Positions 46,288 to 56,205 of a stretch of DNA of 64,000 bases are shown here, piece after piece. The stretch covers positions 2,875,339 to 2,939,338 of the forward strand of contig JAJEKV010000025.1 of assembly GCA_021234155.1 (NCBI GenBank), read 5' to 3'. The position numbers and the translations under genes were made by a program. This stretch comes from Isoetes taiwanensis. Taxonomy: Eukaryota > Streptophyta > Lycopodiopsida > Isoetales > Isoetaceae. The notes beneath the pieces were generated by a model. That model did not search any database and was not told where the DNA came from. It saw only the letters and a list, made by a program, of their open reading frames with translations. The stretch's first letter is position 1; each line of letters opens with the position of its first letter.

Positions 46288-47850
46288 TAGGTGGCATGCT
46301 TGAGACTAGGTGGCATGCCTGAGCCACCTTGGCATGTTGGAGCCTGCATGGCATGTTGGAGCCACCTTGGCATGTTTGAGCCTAGGTGGCATGTTTGAGC
46401 CACCTTGGCATGTTGGAGCCCACGTGGCATTATGGAGTCCACGTGGCATGTTTGAGCCACCTTGGCATGTTGGAGCCTAGGTGGCATGTTTGAGCCACCT
46501 GGCATGTTTGAGCCTGGGTGGCATGTTGGAGCCTAGATGGCATGTTTGAGCCACCTAGGAATGTTGGAGCCTAGGTGGCATGTTGGAGCCCACGTGGCAT
46601 ATTTGAGCCACCTTGGCAAGTTGGAGCATAGGTGGTATGTTGGAGCCCACGTGGCATGTTTGAGCACGTTGGAGCCTAGGTGGCATGTTTGAGCCATTTT
46701 GTCATGTTGCGGCCCTAGGTGGCATGTTTGAGCCACCTTGGCATGTTTGAGCCTAGGTGGCATGTTGGAGCCACCTTGGCATGTGGGAACCACCTTGGGA
46801 TGTTTGAGCCTAGGTGGCATGTTTGAGCCACCTTGGCATGTTGGAGCATAGGTGGTATGTTTGAGCCACCTTGGCATGTTTGAGCACGTTGGAGCCTGTG
46901 TGGCATGCTTGAGCCACCTTGGCATGTTGGAGCCACCTTGGCATGAGCCTAGGTGGCATGTTGGAGACCACGTGGCATGTTTGAGCCAACTTGGCATGTT
47001 TGAGCCTAGGTGGCATGTTGGAGCCTGTGTGGCATGCTTGAGCCACCTTGGCATGTTGGAGCCCACGTGGCATATTTGAGCCACCTTGGCAAGTTGGAGC
47101 ATGGGTGGCATGTTAGAGCCCGTGGCATGTTTGAGCATGTTGGAGCCTAGGTGGCATGTTGGAGCCACCTTGGCGCGTGGCATGTTGGAGCCCACGTGGC
47201 ATGTTTGAGCCTAGGTGGCGGGGTTAGAGCCGCGGTGGCATGTTGGAGCCTAGGTGGCATGTTTGAGCCAACTTGGCATATTTAAGCCTAGGTGGCATGT
47301 TGTGAGCCACCTTGGCATGTTGGAGGCTAGGTGGCATGGTGGAGCCCACGTGGCATGTTTGAGCCACCTTGGCATGTTTGAGCCTAGGTGGCATGTTGGA
47401 GCCTAGGTGGCATGTTTGAGCCCACCTTGGCATGTTTGAGCCACCTGGCATGTTTGAGCCTAGGTGGCATGTTGGGAGCCTAGGTGGCATGTTTGAGCCA
47501 CCTTGGCATGTTTGAGCCTAGGTGGCATGTTGGAGCCACCTTGGCATGTTGGAGCCTAAGTGAGCCTGCATGGCATGTTTGAGCCTATGTGGCATGTTTG
47601 AGCCACCTAGGAATGTTGGAGCCTAGGTGGCATGTTGGAGCCCACGTGGCATATTTGAGCCACCTTGGCAAGTTGGAGCATAGGTGGCATGTTGGAGCCT
47701 GCGTGGCATGTTTGAGCACGTTGGAGCCTAGGTGGCATGTTTGAGCCATTTTGTCATGTTGGAGCCTAGGTGGCATGTTGGAGCCACCTTGGCATGTTTG
47801 AGCCCTAGGTGGCATGTTAGAGCCACCTTGGCATGTTGGTGCCCACGTTA
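46288..47850. repeat. 19-bp satellite, right arm of foldback
   Basis: GGCATGTTGGAGCCTAGGT units with variants (GCCACCTTGGCATGTTTGA), about 80 copies. This is the reverse complement of the left arm at 39490-40450. Open frames on - here are repeat artefacts. Confidence 0.93.
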
Positions 47851-47939
47851 TGCAAAAATAGGTGTTAAGTAATTGAAGTAGTTGAAGTAACTTGTGTTAC
47901 ATGGAATACTAGTATAAGAACATGTGATCGTGCACGTGC

Positions 47940-48425
47940 ATCACATGTAGCAAATCAAGTACTCTGTCCTACCACTATAAAGACCCGTGATATGGAAGGA
48001 TAGGACATGTAGAGAATCAAGTACTCTTTCCTACTTCTATAAAGACATGTGAGAATAGAAGTATTACACATGTCGTAATTCATGTATTCTTTCCTACAAT
48101 GCCTTAGCAAATAAAGTACTCTGTCCTACTACTATAAAGACATGTGACATGGAAGCATATGACATGTAGAGAATCAAGTATTCTTTCTGACTTCTATAAA
48201 GACATGTGACAATAGAAGTATTACACATGTCGTAATTCATGTATTCTTTCCTACAATGCCTTAGCAAATAAAGTACTCTGTCCTACTACTATAAAGACAT
48301 GTGAATGGAAGTATAGGACATGTAGAGAATCAAATATTCTTTTCTACATCTATAAAGACATGTGACAATAGAATTATTAGACATGTAGAAATTCAAGTAC
48401 TCTTTCCTACAGTGGATTGTATTAT
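47940..48425. repeat. 157-bp tandem repeat, three copies
   Basis: AGCAAAT.AAGTACTCTGTCC begins at 47949, 48106 and 48263, an exact 157-bp period. Each unit contains two related halves around TATAAAGACATGTGA. AT-rich and not coding. Confidence 0.88.
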
Positions 48426-50405
48426 AAAATGACATGTCACAATAGAAGAAACTACAAAACAACAGTGGATGTTTTAGTCCACTGAAAAAAGAACACCATT
48501 ATCGAACAAAACCATACCTTCACAAATCCACATGTAGGATTCTTTGAAAACAGGACATATAGACCTACCAAAACTGATGTTTTCAACAGTGGACCAAAAA
48601 CCGGGGTGAGTGTGTAGTGTTTCTGGGTCTTCCATGGTTCTCAAAAGCCAGGAATTGTGCAGGAGTCGGTTTATATACCTACACGGACCTGTCGTCAGGT
48701 TAATGCGATCCTGACAAACTCCAGAGCACAAAACATTTCACGGCAACACAGATGATATGCTGGATGGGGACTTTGATTTGGAGCTTTTTGCCATGGCGTA
48801 GGCTTCAATCAAGCATATGGGCACCAGTTCTTTCCATCTTGGAAACGCGGGTACAATTGGACTAAACTTTTTATCTACTTTGTATCATGCAAACAAGATT
48901 TGGATCTGGCCTCTACTTCCTGTTGAAGGGCAAGTTTATTTCCATGTGAAATTGCATGGAACATGGCTTCATGCAAGCAGATAAGCAGATGAAGCCCATC
49001 CCCAATTTTCGACATCCAAGTAAAGAAATGAACATGTGATCTTATCCACGCCCTCAAATATCACAAATACAGATTCGTTTCTTTGTACCATTGGAATAGA
49101 AACCACTCACAACACTAAAAATAGAAAGGCTGCTCAAATTGCCTCTAATACACGAATTTTGAATACAATACAATACAAGAATTATAATTCTAACCATTAC
49201 GAGAATCCTCCCGCATTATGAAATTAATTGTGCAAAATCTATAATGTTTATTCTAAGCACGCCACCATATACGGCCCTGGATTTTCGGCACCTTAGCACC
49301 TCAGCAGCTCAGCTCCCACATCTGAAGAACCTTATCTCAGAGCCCATCCTGCATCCAGAATCGGCCTTATCAGAATTATCTCCTGCCAGAACATTAAACA
49401 GAGGTAAGAGCGGGCCTCCTATTCCCGGAAATCAACTAGGCTTTCGGCCTGTGCACAACATCACCATATTTTCGAAGCAGCATCACCACACTTTTGCTGC
49501 TCGGCTAAGCTACTCGCCTGTGCTACTCGCCTCAATCGACTCCCCATGCCACTTTGAATCTGTGATTTTTTATTCAAATAAGGAGCGCAGGCTACCTACC
49601 AGAACCCCTCTAATTTGAACAGGGGAATCAGCTTCGGCCGAAACCCCTGCCTACAAGATTGCCGAACTCGGATCCCTTGCTGCCCCTGCCGAAAAAAGAA
49701 AGGAGAATGCATTCTTATCCTTCTTTTCTCAAACCATGCATAGAGACCAGAAAAAAAAAAAACACATCCAAGAGCCGATCTTCATACGCTGCATTGACTG
49801 CCCAACAAGCAGCTCAAATTGCTCAAAAGTTGGACTACTGTTTTGTATACAATACACACCCCAAATCTAGGGAAAACCATGCGTGAAATACTTTCCCCAA
49901 ATACCAAACGAAATAATTAGAACATTATAGCACTCTTCTTTTTATCTAAAGCTCAAAATCGACGACTAAGGTATTTTTTGGGCGGCATATATTCTATAGA
50001 AAATATATTGGCAAGAGACTGCCACAGTTGCCCCAGTATATTGCACTATCCCTCCAACGTTCCAATTAGACACGCTCGACATTTCATTAGCTACAATTGG
50101 CCATGTTAACATTTTCGTTGGTTACCACTGGCCATATTTTATCCTTAGCAATCGATTGCAACAGCAGACGGAACAAAAATGTGCAACCTTGCACCAAGAT
50201 GAGAATGACCCTATTTTATTCTTAGCAATCGAATGCAACAACAGAGGAAACAAAAATGTGCATTGCACCAAGATGAGAATGACCCTGAAGGTTGCAGAAA
50301 ATCTAACATAGAAGCTACTTATTAAGCCTAAAGCGGGATACTTTGCTCCACTCTTCTATTATACCTGCTATTTGGCATACCCTCATGGAATATGACTTAC
50401 AAACT
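48426..50405. other. Intergenic, nothing recognised
   Basis: Short open frames only (the longest is about 124 codons at 49244-49618, with no recognisable motif). 50150-50270 contains a 60-bp duplication around TATTTTATCCTTAGCAATCG / TATTTTATTCTTAGCAATCG. Confidence 0.45.
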
Positions 50406-50409
50406 TTGT

Positions 50410-50965
50410 CTCTGCATTGCATTCAACCCGAATATTATTAACATTCACATTAGCAATCTTACAAGACAGTAAAATAGTACCTGGAAGACCAACTCCAACA
50501 TTTGCCAAAGCATCGGCTGCTGAATTACACTCCTAATAAAAAACAGAAAAAATGTATCACAAGCACATTCAGCATACCCTGTCGACATGGCGAATGGAAA
50601 ACTCCAAAAATTTCTGGAGCTTGCCTCTTGTCCAAAGAGCCCATATCTCAGTCCACTTTTCCCAGACAGCCTCAGTGCATAGAATGAGGTCACATTGGTC
50701 AGATAGAGACTCCCTGCCCTTTCTTGGTGTTCTCTTCTTCTTCTCATCTTCAACATCCCCCTCATCATCTTCCTGGCCTTCCAGAAGAACATATCTGCAG
50801 AGTTTCTCGAAGGTCTTCCACTTATCCGAGGGAGCCCTGTTTCCTTTAGGCCATTGAGGACAACCCAATGCTTTCCACTGTTGCCGAGCATGTATGATCT
50901 GGTCAGGGTACGGGCTGCAATCAATAAATGGAACAATGTCAGAGCATGGAAAGAGTACATCCACA
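50410..50965 (-). pseudogene. RNase H (RVT_3) C-terminal exons joined to another coding exon
   Basis: On -, 50530-50410 reads NSAADALANVGVGLPGT, the end of an RVT_3-type RNase H with the last catalytic Asp. It is nearly identical to the last exon of the copy at 61020-61172. Just upstream, 50630-50582 reads GKLQKFLEFSIRHVDR, the preceding RNase H strand and helix, with a donor (AGG/GTATGC) before the exon. That RNase H piece is fused, without a stop, to an upstream stretch (KWKTFEKLCRYVLLEGQEDD, LCTEAVWEKWTEIWALWTR) that is not RNase H. The upstream stretch probably belongs to the gene at 51960-53243. So this looks like a chimera made by exon capture, or by tail-end replacement. No function is inferred. 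Confidence 0.6.
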
Positions 50966-51118
50966 GGGTTTCTCGACTCGCGAGTCGAGAATACTCATAA
51001 GGAAACGAAAAAAGGAGGATGCAGGGGCTTTCTCGACTCGCGAGTCGAGAATACCCACAGGAGAGGAGAAAGCAGAGGAAGCCATATGGAGTCTTTCTCG
51101 AGTCGAGAAGGCCAGAGT

Positions 51119-51241
51119 GAAAGCATCGCGCATTCCCAAATCTTGCCTTCACGCCTCTTTGAACGATGGAACTTAGAATATGAACTAAGCTACATTGCCC
51201 AAAGAGGCGGGGAAAGAAAGATTGGGAAGGCTCGATGCTTT
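51119..51241. repeat. Self-complementary 120-bp repeat, copy 1
   Basis: AAAGCATCGCGCATTCCCAA...GATTGGGAAGGCTCGATGC, folding on itself, with an inner GCCTCTTTG/CAAAGAGGC stem. Copy 2 lies at 51440-51562 with about 95% identity. It could be a small MITE or a structured RNA gene; no evidence decides. Confidence 0.7.
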
Positions 51242-51439
51242 CACTCACCGGCCATTAATCTCTAATGGATCCGTTCATGCTTGTTTTCTATTCTCCTCTG
51301 GGTTTTCTCGACTCGCGAGTCGAGAAAGCCAGAGGAAGAAAGGAAAATAGAGGATTCTTTTTCCCTTTTTGTCTCTGGCTTTCTCGACTCGCGGGTCGAG
51401 AAAGGCCCACAGGAGAGGAGAAAACAGAGAAGCAGAGTA

Positions 51440-51562
51440 AAAGCATCGCGCATTCCCAAATCTTTGCTTTCACGCCTCTTTGAACGATGGAACTTAGAAT
51501 ATAAACTAAGCTACATTGCCTAAAGAGGCGGGGAAAGAAAGATTGGGAAGGCTCGATGCTTT
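51440..51562. repeat. Self-complementary 120-bp repeat, copy 2
   Basis: Same structure as 51119-51241; both are followed by CCATTAATCTCTAATG. They sit between palindromes of the same array. Confidence 0.7.
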
Positions 51563-51959
51563 CACTCATCTACCATTAATCTCTAATGTTTTCTCTATTC
51601 CTCTGGGATTTCTTGACTCGCGAATCGAGAAAGCCAGAGGCACACAGGAAAGCAGAGGATTCGGGGTCTTTCTCGACTCGCGAGTCGAGAAAGCCCCGAC
51701 GTCCTCTTCTTCCCTTTTTGCCTCTGGCTTTCTCGACTCGCGAGTCGAGAAAGCCCCCACATCCTCTACTTTCCTTTTTTCTCTGGGCTTTCTCGACTCA
51801 CGAGTCGAGAAAGCCCCCGCATCCTCTGCTTTCCTGTGTTCCTCCGACTTTCTTGACTCGAGAATCGAGAAACCCCAGAGGAACAGAGGAAACAAAGGAT
51901 TCGGGGGCTTTCTCGACTCGTGAGTCGAGAATCGCCCCGAAGCGGAGACAGTAATTTAC

Positions 51960-53243
51960 CTTATGTAGCTGGCACTTGCTGCTATTGTCTTCTGACAGTG
52001 GCTAATGCTGGCGAGCTCCGTTGGTGGCGTGTCCGCTGAGAGAACTCTGCACTCTCGTTTGGAATATCGGTCCTTGATCCTTTGGGGCACTTCCTTTTCC
52101 GTCTGCAATACTTGCGCTGCCCTCACTGAATGCTGACCGTCCACAACCCAAGACCTCACATCCTTTCCCTTCAGGTATTTCTCAGTGGTCCACCTAAACA
52201 ACTCACCGGTAGCTCTGCTGAATGGTATGACATCCGCAGGCATTGGATCCGCAAGGGGATGACGCACCATGAGGTTCAGAATTTCTAGCATGTGTGCTGG
52301 ATTAAATTCCCTGTGGTTGAACAGGAGCGCATCGCCAGTGCAAACCTTTAACCGTCTTATGTCCAGCAACAACTTGTGTCCAATTCCCAATGGATAATAT
52401 TCAGTCAGCCGCTCTATCTTTTGGGCCCCTCTCTGTGTTTTTATTATCTGATCACCTGGATCCAAGAATTGGGAATCGACCAGTTCATCCTCTTCATCAG
52501 CATCTGAATCCTCTCGTGTACTCTCTGCTTCCTGACTTGGAGTCCCTTCTGGACTTTTCTCTTTCTGAACTACATCCTTAGTAACTGTAGAGTGCTTTAA
52601 AGTCTTCAACACGTTGGACGTGAAGTTCCCGGTGTTGAAAAGCTTCTCTCTCACCCTGGAAATCTCCATTCCAAGCTCCCTAGATGTCAGGGTTCCGGCC
52701 TCCTTTATCCCTTCCAAATCCTTCCAGCCAAGGTTCTGACAATTTAAAGGTGTCGGCCTTTTGTCGGTCCCCTTGGCCTTGCTCATTGAAATAGAAGAAT
52801 AATTGGAGACAGATAACTTCTTGGTGTGATAGAATTTACCCTTCAGGCAATCTTCCACATACAATGTAAGATGTTTGGAATCTGGGGCAGCAACGGAGAT
52901 GACCACACCGACCTTCTTGTACTTGTCACCGGAACTCTTTTTATCCCTTTGCCAAAGGAACAGATCTTTCTCCTTACCACAGGTTGTGACTTCGACATAC
53001 CACCAGCAATCTGCAGGTGTTTCAAGTAGCTCCGTCTCCAATCCTTCGATAACGAAGAATGGAGTTCTACCATTGATCACTAGCGTCTCTGCTGTAAATG
53101 CTGCAAGATAAGAAGATGAATCAGAAAAGGTGGATGAATCGAATCAAAATTGAAAGCTTACCTGGAGTCCCGGTCTTTCTTTTCTTCGTTCCGCTAGAAC
53201 CCGCATCCGCTCCGGCGGCCCGCTTCTTCGATGGAGTCGTCAT
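51960..53243 (-). CDS. ParB-like DGQH protein, two good exons, unknown role
   Basis: Exon 1 (53243-53162) begins MTTPSKKRAAGADAGSSGTK and KKRKTG, a likely nuclear localisation signal. It ends at CCAG/GTAAGC. Exon 2 (53101-51960) starts after CTTGCAG, keeps phase, and is open for 1142 bp to AAG/GTAAAT. Residues about 30-130 form an unknown beta-rich part (CWWYVEVTTCGKEKDLFLWQ). An acidic linker (DSDADEEDELVD) follows. Near 52110-52150 is SWVVDGQHSVRAAQVL, close to the ParB/sulfiredoxin motif V-x-DG-x-HR-x2-AA, with Ser instead of Arg. ParB-like folds bind nucleotides and act with DNA. Phase into the next block (50965) is not resolved. No stop interrupts it. It may be transposon cargo. Confidence 0.6.
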
Positions 53244-53720
53244 CTCAGAATGCTGGTGCTATCTCTTGCTGCTCGAATTCCCTTCTAAACTGAGTCTCTT
53301 CTGGGCCTTTGGGATTTTGGGACTGCACGTAAAAAATTAGGTCCGGCGTGTTCTTAAATTTGAAATTAAGGACATACAATCATTCAAGGCAAAAAAGCGG
53401 GCTAAGGGTACAGCACAGCCAACTTTAGGCCGCCCAAACACCAATGCAAAATTGATTCATTTCCAGGGACTAAGTGTATCGAGCGCAGTGGAGATTATCG
53501 GGCGCATAGTTTTACTGCGCCTTAGCAGCCGGAGGCGGAGAGAGATTCAGAACGGTTCCCGGATGGCGCCACGATGCTGTAAGCTCCTAACAGCGATGAA
53601 ATCTGTGTCTAGTTCTAACTGAGTGTCTTCTTGAAACTAGTTGATTTGATCGATGTGCATGGGGCGAAGGTAGCAACTGGAGATGAGCAGTAGGACACGT
53701 GCACTCTTCACTGCAGCGCC

Positions 53721-53873
53721 ATGGAGAAGGGATACATGAGAATCGCTTTGAGACCCTTGAGACAAGTTTTTGATGCAGATGCCATGTTGATGAGGCCAAC
53801 AGAAGAAGCTAAGACTCTCGGAGAGGCTGCAGGATCTGTGATACAATGGCCCAAGGAGTTCTTGCAAGAAGAG
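53721..53873 (+). CDS. DUF8039-like coding exon
   Basis: Starts at ATG 53721 (MEKGYMRIALRPLRQVF) and reads MRPTEEAKTLGEAAGSVIQW then PKEFLQEE, ending at GAG/GTAAGT, a strong donor. The pattern G-Y-x-R-I ... TLG-x-A-x-GS-x-I-x-WP is typical of the plant DUF8039 domain, found in CACTA-like transposon proteins. 478 bp from the start of the divergent - gene, so the two may share a promoter region. Later exons are not established. 55713-55783 (LLDEEAASMFDSLLTQALAKQE, then TAG, after ACCTGGCAG) may be the last one, but its phase does not fit directly. Confidence 0.5.
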
Positions 53874-54108
53874 GTAAGTTTCAGAGATGCTTGTTTTATT
53901 ATTCTATTAGAATGCTAGACCGGAATAGAACATGGAACTGCTCGAGACCTGGCATATTTCAGCGTCGAGACACTCTCTGCGTTGAGAGATGCTCAGCAAG
54001 GGAGCAACCAATCAGACTAACTCGCGAACAGCTCCATTCTTTCTCGACTCTCTGTTAGGCATGCTAGACCTGTTTAGATCATGGAACTGCTCAAGAGCTC
54101 GACCGATT

Positions 54109-54192
54109 TATTGTTTCCTTGTCGAGCATATTTCAGCGTCGAGAGATGAAATATACTCTCTGGTTGAGAGATGCTCGCCAAGGAAACAATAG
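54109..54192. repeat. Long hairpin
   Basis: TATTGTTTCCTTGTCGAGCA pairs with TGCTCGCCAAGGAAACAATA over 20 bp with one mismatch. An inner ATTTCA/TGAAAT stem completes it. About 53930-54010 is a degenerate relative. Confidence 0.75.
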
Positions 54193-54319
54193 ATGGGAGT
54201 AACTCACGAACAGCTCCATGTGCCCGTGGTTTTGGTTGGAATGGATTCTGTTGTGTTTAAAAGCAAGGAGTCTCTGTTAGGCATACTAGATCTGTATAGA
54301 TCATGCGAGGTCTAGGGCA

Positions 54320-55290
54320 ATGAGGGTCTTCTCGACTCGTGAGTCGAGAAAGCCCCCAGTGCTCCTTAAGGATGCAGTTAAAATTCATTCCCCTGTGGTT
54401 AGTCGCAGAGGCCTCCACCCAGTCCGAGCCACTCCCCTTCGCAATATTCGAGGAAGATGGTTCGAAGGAGAGTGGCTCAGACAGACTAGAAGCACCTGGG
54501 ACTAAAAACAGGAGAATGCACTAGACCTTGGGTGGGTGAAGAGAAGATGTGGATTAAGGTATTCGCATTGCGCTGTCGAGACTCACGGGCCTTCTTGACT
54601 CGCGAGTCGAGAAAGCCCCTAGCGCTCCTTAGGGATGCAGTTCAAATGCATTCCCCTGTGGTTAGTCGCAGAGGCCTCCACCCAGTCTGAGCCCCTCTCC
54701 TTCGCAATATTCGAGGAAGATGGTTCGAAGGAGAGTGGCTCTAACTGGGTAGAGGCACATGCGACCAGACACAGGAGAATTGGCTGGCTAAGGCATTCTC
54801 GACTTGTGAGTCGAGAATGCACAAAAAGGCTGTAGCTGGCTATAGCATTCTCGACTCTCGAGTAGAGAAAAAACGTGTTAGCTTGCTGTGTGCATTCTCG
54901 ACTCGCGAGTCGAGAATGCCTAAGCCAGCCAACACTCCAGGAAGTACTCCCTATTTCTCGAAGAATGCCTAAGCCAGCCAACACTCCAGGAAGTACTCCC
55001 TATTTCTCGACTCTCCTGGAGTGTTGGCTGGCTTAGGCATTCTCGACTCGCGAGTCGAGAATGCACACAAAGGCGGTAGCTCGCTATGGCATTATCGACT
55101 CTCGAGTAAAGAAAAAACGTGTTGGCTGACTGAGGCATTCTCGACTCGCGAGTCGAGAATGCCTCAACTAGCCAACACTCCAGAAAGTACACTCCCTGTT
55201 CTCGCCTCGCGAGTCGAGAACAGGGAGTGTACTTCCTGGATTGTTGGCTGAATGAGGCATTCTCGACTCGCGAGTCGAGAATGCAGGGTG
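54320..55290. repeat. Second palindrome array (CTCGACTCGCGAGTCGAG core)
   Basis: Palindromes at about 54330, 54593, 54802, 54895, 55041, 55137, 55200 and 55259, with variants at 54850 and 55092. Several extend to GGCATTCTCGACTC/GAGTCGAGAATGCC. About 140 bp at 54340-54480 recur at 54600-54740. It lies in what would be an intron of the DUF8039-like gene, as the first array lies in an intron of the neighbouring - gene. Confidence 0.9.
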
Positions 55291-55879
55291 TAGTCTGCAC
55301 CTTTACTGCAAGGGAGGATGGTCTGTGAGTTAGAAAGCTTTGCACAATGCTTTAAGCTACTAAACTTGAAGGATTGAATTAGGTGTTAAAAACGCTCTGT
55401 GCAATGAAACATTCATAGTTCTTTCTTTTGTTATGGAATTTCTGTTATGAAACATTCATAGTTATGTTCTTTTGTTAGTGCGATGTAATTTATTTCATCC
55501 TATTACATGTCTCTGGAGGATTCCTAATTCCGTTGCTTGCCCCTAGTCTTACTTATGTCTGTACAAGGTATTCAATTAAACAATACAAACAAAGAAGAAG
55601 AAAACAAAAACAGAAAACAAAACAAAAGCAAAACATAAAACAGTAAAAATATGAGAAAAAGAGTGAAATAGTGAAAAAAACAGAGAACATAAAGAAAGAA
55701 GGTACCTGGCAGATTTGTTGGATGAAGAGGCAGCTTCCATGTTTGATTCCTTGCTTACACAGGCGCTTGCAAAGCAAGAATAGGGATTTGTCGGGTTGGA
55801 AATTGTATCAGGGGATAGTAAGTCCTCTAAATACTACAAAGGTTATGATGGTGAATGATCTAAAATGGTTACGTTAATT

Positions 55880-56135
55880 GAAACATGGTTATATGTTTAT
55901 ATGATTTGTATTTAATATGGTTATATGGTTTTAATGGTTATATATGGCATATGGTTATATGGTTTTAATGGTTATATAGTTTTAATGGTTATATATGGTT
56001 ATATGGTTTATATTTAATATGGTTTAAATGGTTATATCTGGTTATATGGTTTATATGTAATATGGTTATATGGTTTTATATGGTATATGGTTTTAATGGA
56101 TATGTATGGTTATATGGTTTATATTTAATATGGTT
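55880..56135. repeat. AT-rich minisatellite (TATATGGTT units)
   Basis: Irregular repeats of ATGGTTATATGGTTTTAATGG. It ends about 70 bp before the transposase ATG. Confidence 0.85.
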
Positions 56136-56205
56136 ATATTTGTAATGTTCATTGCAATTGCTATATGGTTAGAATGTGTGCTCTTTCATTTAAGGAGCAT
56201 GCGAG

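Larger units (their letters stand above)
50969..51932. repeat. Array of 20-bp palindrome TCTCGACTCGCGAGTCGAGA, 60-bp period
   Basis: Palindromes lie at 50971, 51031, about 51095 (shortened), about 51306 and 51382. Six then follow at exactly 60-bp spacing: 51611, 51671, 51731, 51791, 51851 and 51911. The 40-bp segments between palindromes are related to each other in alternating orientation (CAGAGGAAAGCAGAGGAT type against its reverse complement). The array lies in the probable intron between 50965 and 51960. Confidence 0.92.

Noticed and set aside
39490-47850. Many long open frames with peptides such as CHLGSNMPRWLKHAT on both strands
   Set aside because: They are read from a 19-bp satellite whose unit lacks stops; all three frames cycle through the same 19-residue pattern. 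No gene.
49244-49618. 124-codon frame
   Set aside because: No domain, no splice signals and composition typical of non-coding DNA; not enough support.
50969-51932. CRISPR-like regular array of a palindromic repeat and 40-bp spacers
   Set aside because: The setting is a plant nuclear intron, the spacers are related to each other in alternating orientation, and no cas genes exist. It is a palindromic minisatellite.
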